From an uncultured Collinsella sp. (lineage in GTDB: Bacteria; Actinomycetota; Coriobacteriia; Coriobacteriales; Coriobacteriaceae): a DNA stretch of 6,287 bases. Of this stretch, positions 5,743 to 6,287 are shown one piece after another. The stretch covers positions 1 to 6,287 of the forward strand of contig URZJ01000110.1 in assembly GCA_900552395.1 (NCBI GenBank), in the 5' to 3' direction. The number at the start of each line of letters is the position of its first letter. The stretch's first letter is position 1. The notes under the pieces are model-generated. The model saw only the letters and a list, made by a program, of their open reading frames with translations. It had not been told where the DNA came from and did not search any database. A program made the position numbers and the translations under genes.

Positions 5743-5759
5743 GTGTCGTGCGTCGACAC
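5743..5759. repeat. Small inverted repeat after truA
   Basis: GTGTCG (5743-5748) and CGACAC (5754-5759) pair around TGCGT, 14 bases after the truA stop. No T-run follows. The same stretch also holds a near copy of TGTCGTGCTCGAC from the truA 3' end (5714-5726 versus 5744-5757, with one extra base). It may be chance in GC-rich DNA. Confidence 0.3.
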
Positions 5760-5803
5760 CTGTCATCTGTGGGCTGCGCGTGTGCAACATCTGTTCTTGG
5801 CGT

Positions 5804-5834
5804 GCAATGCAACCGGTGTCTCATTGCTTTTATT
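5804..5834 (+). terminator. Weak candidate terminator after truA
   Basis: GCAATG (5804-5809) pairs with CATTGC (5822-5827) around a 12-base loop, and TTTTATT follows directly. The stem is only six pairs and half AT, so termination would be weak. It could lower transcription of the next gene without isolating it from truA. Confidence 0.3.
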
Positions 5835-5890
5835 GCCGGGGTGTACCATGAACCACGGTTTGATTCATTGCTGTCGAGAGGACGGATAAT

Positions 5891-6287
5891 TTGGTTCGAC
5901 GTGGCTCGCATCCGCGACTTTCGGTGATCCTTGTGGTAGAAGGTTCGCCCAGCTATGCGATGCGTGCGCTCGAGAGTATCCAGAACCAAGACCTCTACGA
6001 TTTGCAGATTGTCGTTGTCTGTCGCGATACTGCGCCCGGTGTGCGCCATTCGCTTCAAGTTGCTGCCGACAGGGACATCCATATTGATTTGATTGACGTC
6101 GAGGACGCGACGCGCGGCGCGTGTCTTCGTGCCGGTTTTGCTGCCTCGCGCGGCTCTCAAATCATCGCCATGAACGCCGATGAGTGGTTTGCTCCGCAAT
6201 CACTTTCCAAGATGGTCGATATCGCGTGCGATACTGCGGCAGACATAGTGTTCCCCACGGTGTCGCTCGACCGCTATGATGCACATC
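5891..6287 (+). CDS. Divergent family-2 (GT-A) glycosyltransferase, 3'-truncated
   Basis: The frame is open from TTG 5891 to the window end (132 residues visible). AGAGGA (5877-5882), eight bases before the TTG, is a fair ribosome-binding site; no in-frame ATG precedes the conserved part. Residues 9-42 (PRLSVILVVEGSPSYAMRAL, then ESIQNQDLYDLQIVVV) resemble the N-terminal beta strand and helix of GT2 enzymes. Residues 66-120 mirror the R-GA---GF--ARG--I--M--D-W-AP--L pattern that precedes and includes the DxD metal-binding motif. Here that motif reads MNADEWFAP (94-102), with Asn replacing the first Asp, and the usual VDDGS nucleotide-binding strand end reads VCRDTAP. The fold assignment is fairly secure; substrate and activity are not. 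No signal peptide or membrane segment is visible in this part. Its codon use (CAA, ATA, AGG appear) is less biased than in the ribosomal genes. It may act in surface polysaccharide or teichoic-acid-like glycan assembly, but that is inference. Confidence 0.75.
   Translation, partial: MVRRGSHPRLSVILVVEGSPSYAMRALESIQNQDLYDLQIVVVCRDTAPGVRHSLQVAADRDIHIDLIDVEDATRGACLRAGFAASRGSQIIAMNADEWFAPQSLSKMVDIACDTAADIVFPTVSLDRYDAH

Noticed and set aside
5533..5889. 118-codon + strand frame running out of truA into the spacer
   Set aside because: Most of it is truA read in another frame; only the last 13 codons are outside a coding gene and are noted separately.
5726..6199. 157-codon minus-strand open frame across the truA-glycosyltransferase spacer
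   Set aside because: The opposite strand carries a GT2-like sequence with conserved pattern; this frame shows no family features and would overlap the truA end.
1..6287. CRISPR array, mobile element, tRNA or rRNA gene
   Set aside because: No regularly spaced repeats, transposase or integrase sequence, terminal inverted repeats, or tRNA/rRNA motifs were seen; the region is conserved core chromosome.

Overview
The window is a bacterial chromosomal segment carrying the end of the spc/alpha ribosomal-protein cluster, all on the + strand: adk (3' part) - map - infA - rpmJ - rpsM - rpsK - rpsD - rpoA - rplQ, then a strong intrinsic terminator, truA, and the start of a divergent family-2 glycosyltransferase cut by the window end. 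The DNA is GC-rich, and the ribosomal genes favour AAG, CGC/CGT and GGC/GGT codons. Gene order with infA-rpmJ between map and rpsM, a Cys4 zinc-type LID in Adk (mycobacterial Adk has a short LID without it), a zinc-free S4 with an unusual N-terminus and a Lys/Ala-rich L17 tail point to a high-GC Gram-positive. My best guess is a coriobacterium (Collinsella-like). This rests on pattern recognition, not a search.

Layout. 2-505 adk, which overlaps map (502-1290) by ATGA. 1291-1433 is a 143-base AT-richer gap with a 10-bp inverted repeat, a small palindrome and a possible promoter. 1434-1652 infA. 1653-1802 is a 150-base gap able to form alternative RNA stems. 1803-4812 holds rpmJ, rpsM, rpsK, rpsD, rpoA and rplQ, separated by only 14-32 bases, each with a clear Shine-Dalgarno. 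4839-4869 is the terminator. 4905-5729 truA. 5730-5890 is a 161-base spacer with weak structures. From 5891 to the end is the partial glycosyltransferase.

How the genes work together. The block makes parts of the 30S head and body (S13, S11, S4), 50S proteins (L36, L17), initiation factor 1 and the RNA polymerase alpha subunit. It also encodes the aminopeptidase that trims nascent Met; S13, S11 and S4 all begin Met-Ala, a good substrate. Adk balances adenine nucleotides and TruA modifies tRNA anticodon arms. The last gene probably belongs to a different, cell-surface function.

I found no previously undescribed system here: this is core, conserved chromosome. The items most worth checking are the two long untranslated gaps flanking infA (dyad and switchable stems), a promoter-like site whose predicted start falls inside the rplQ terminator hairpin, and the altered DxD motif of the terminal glycosyltransferase.
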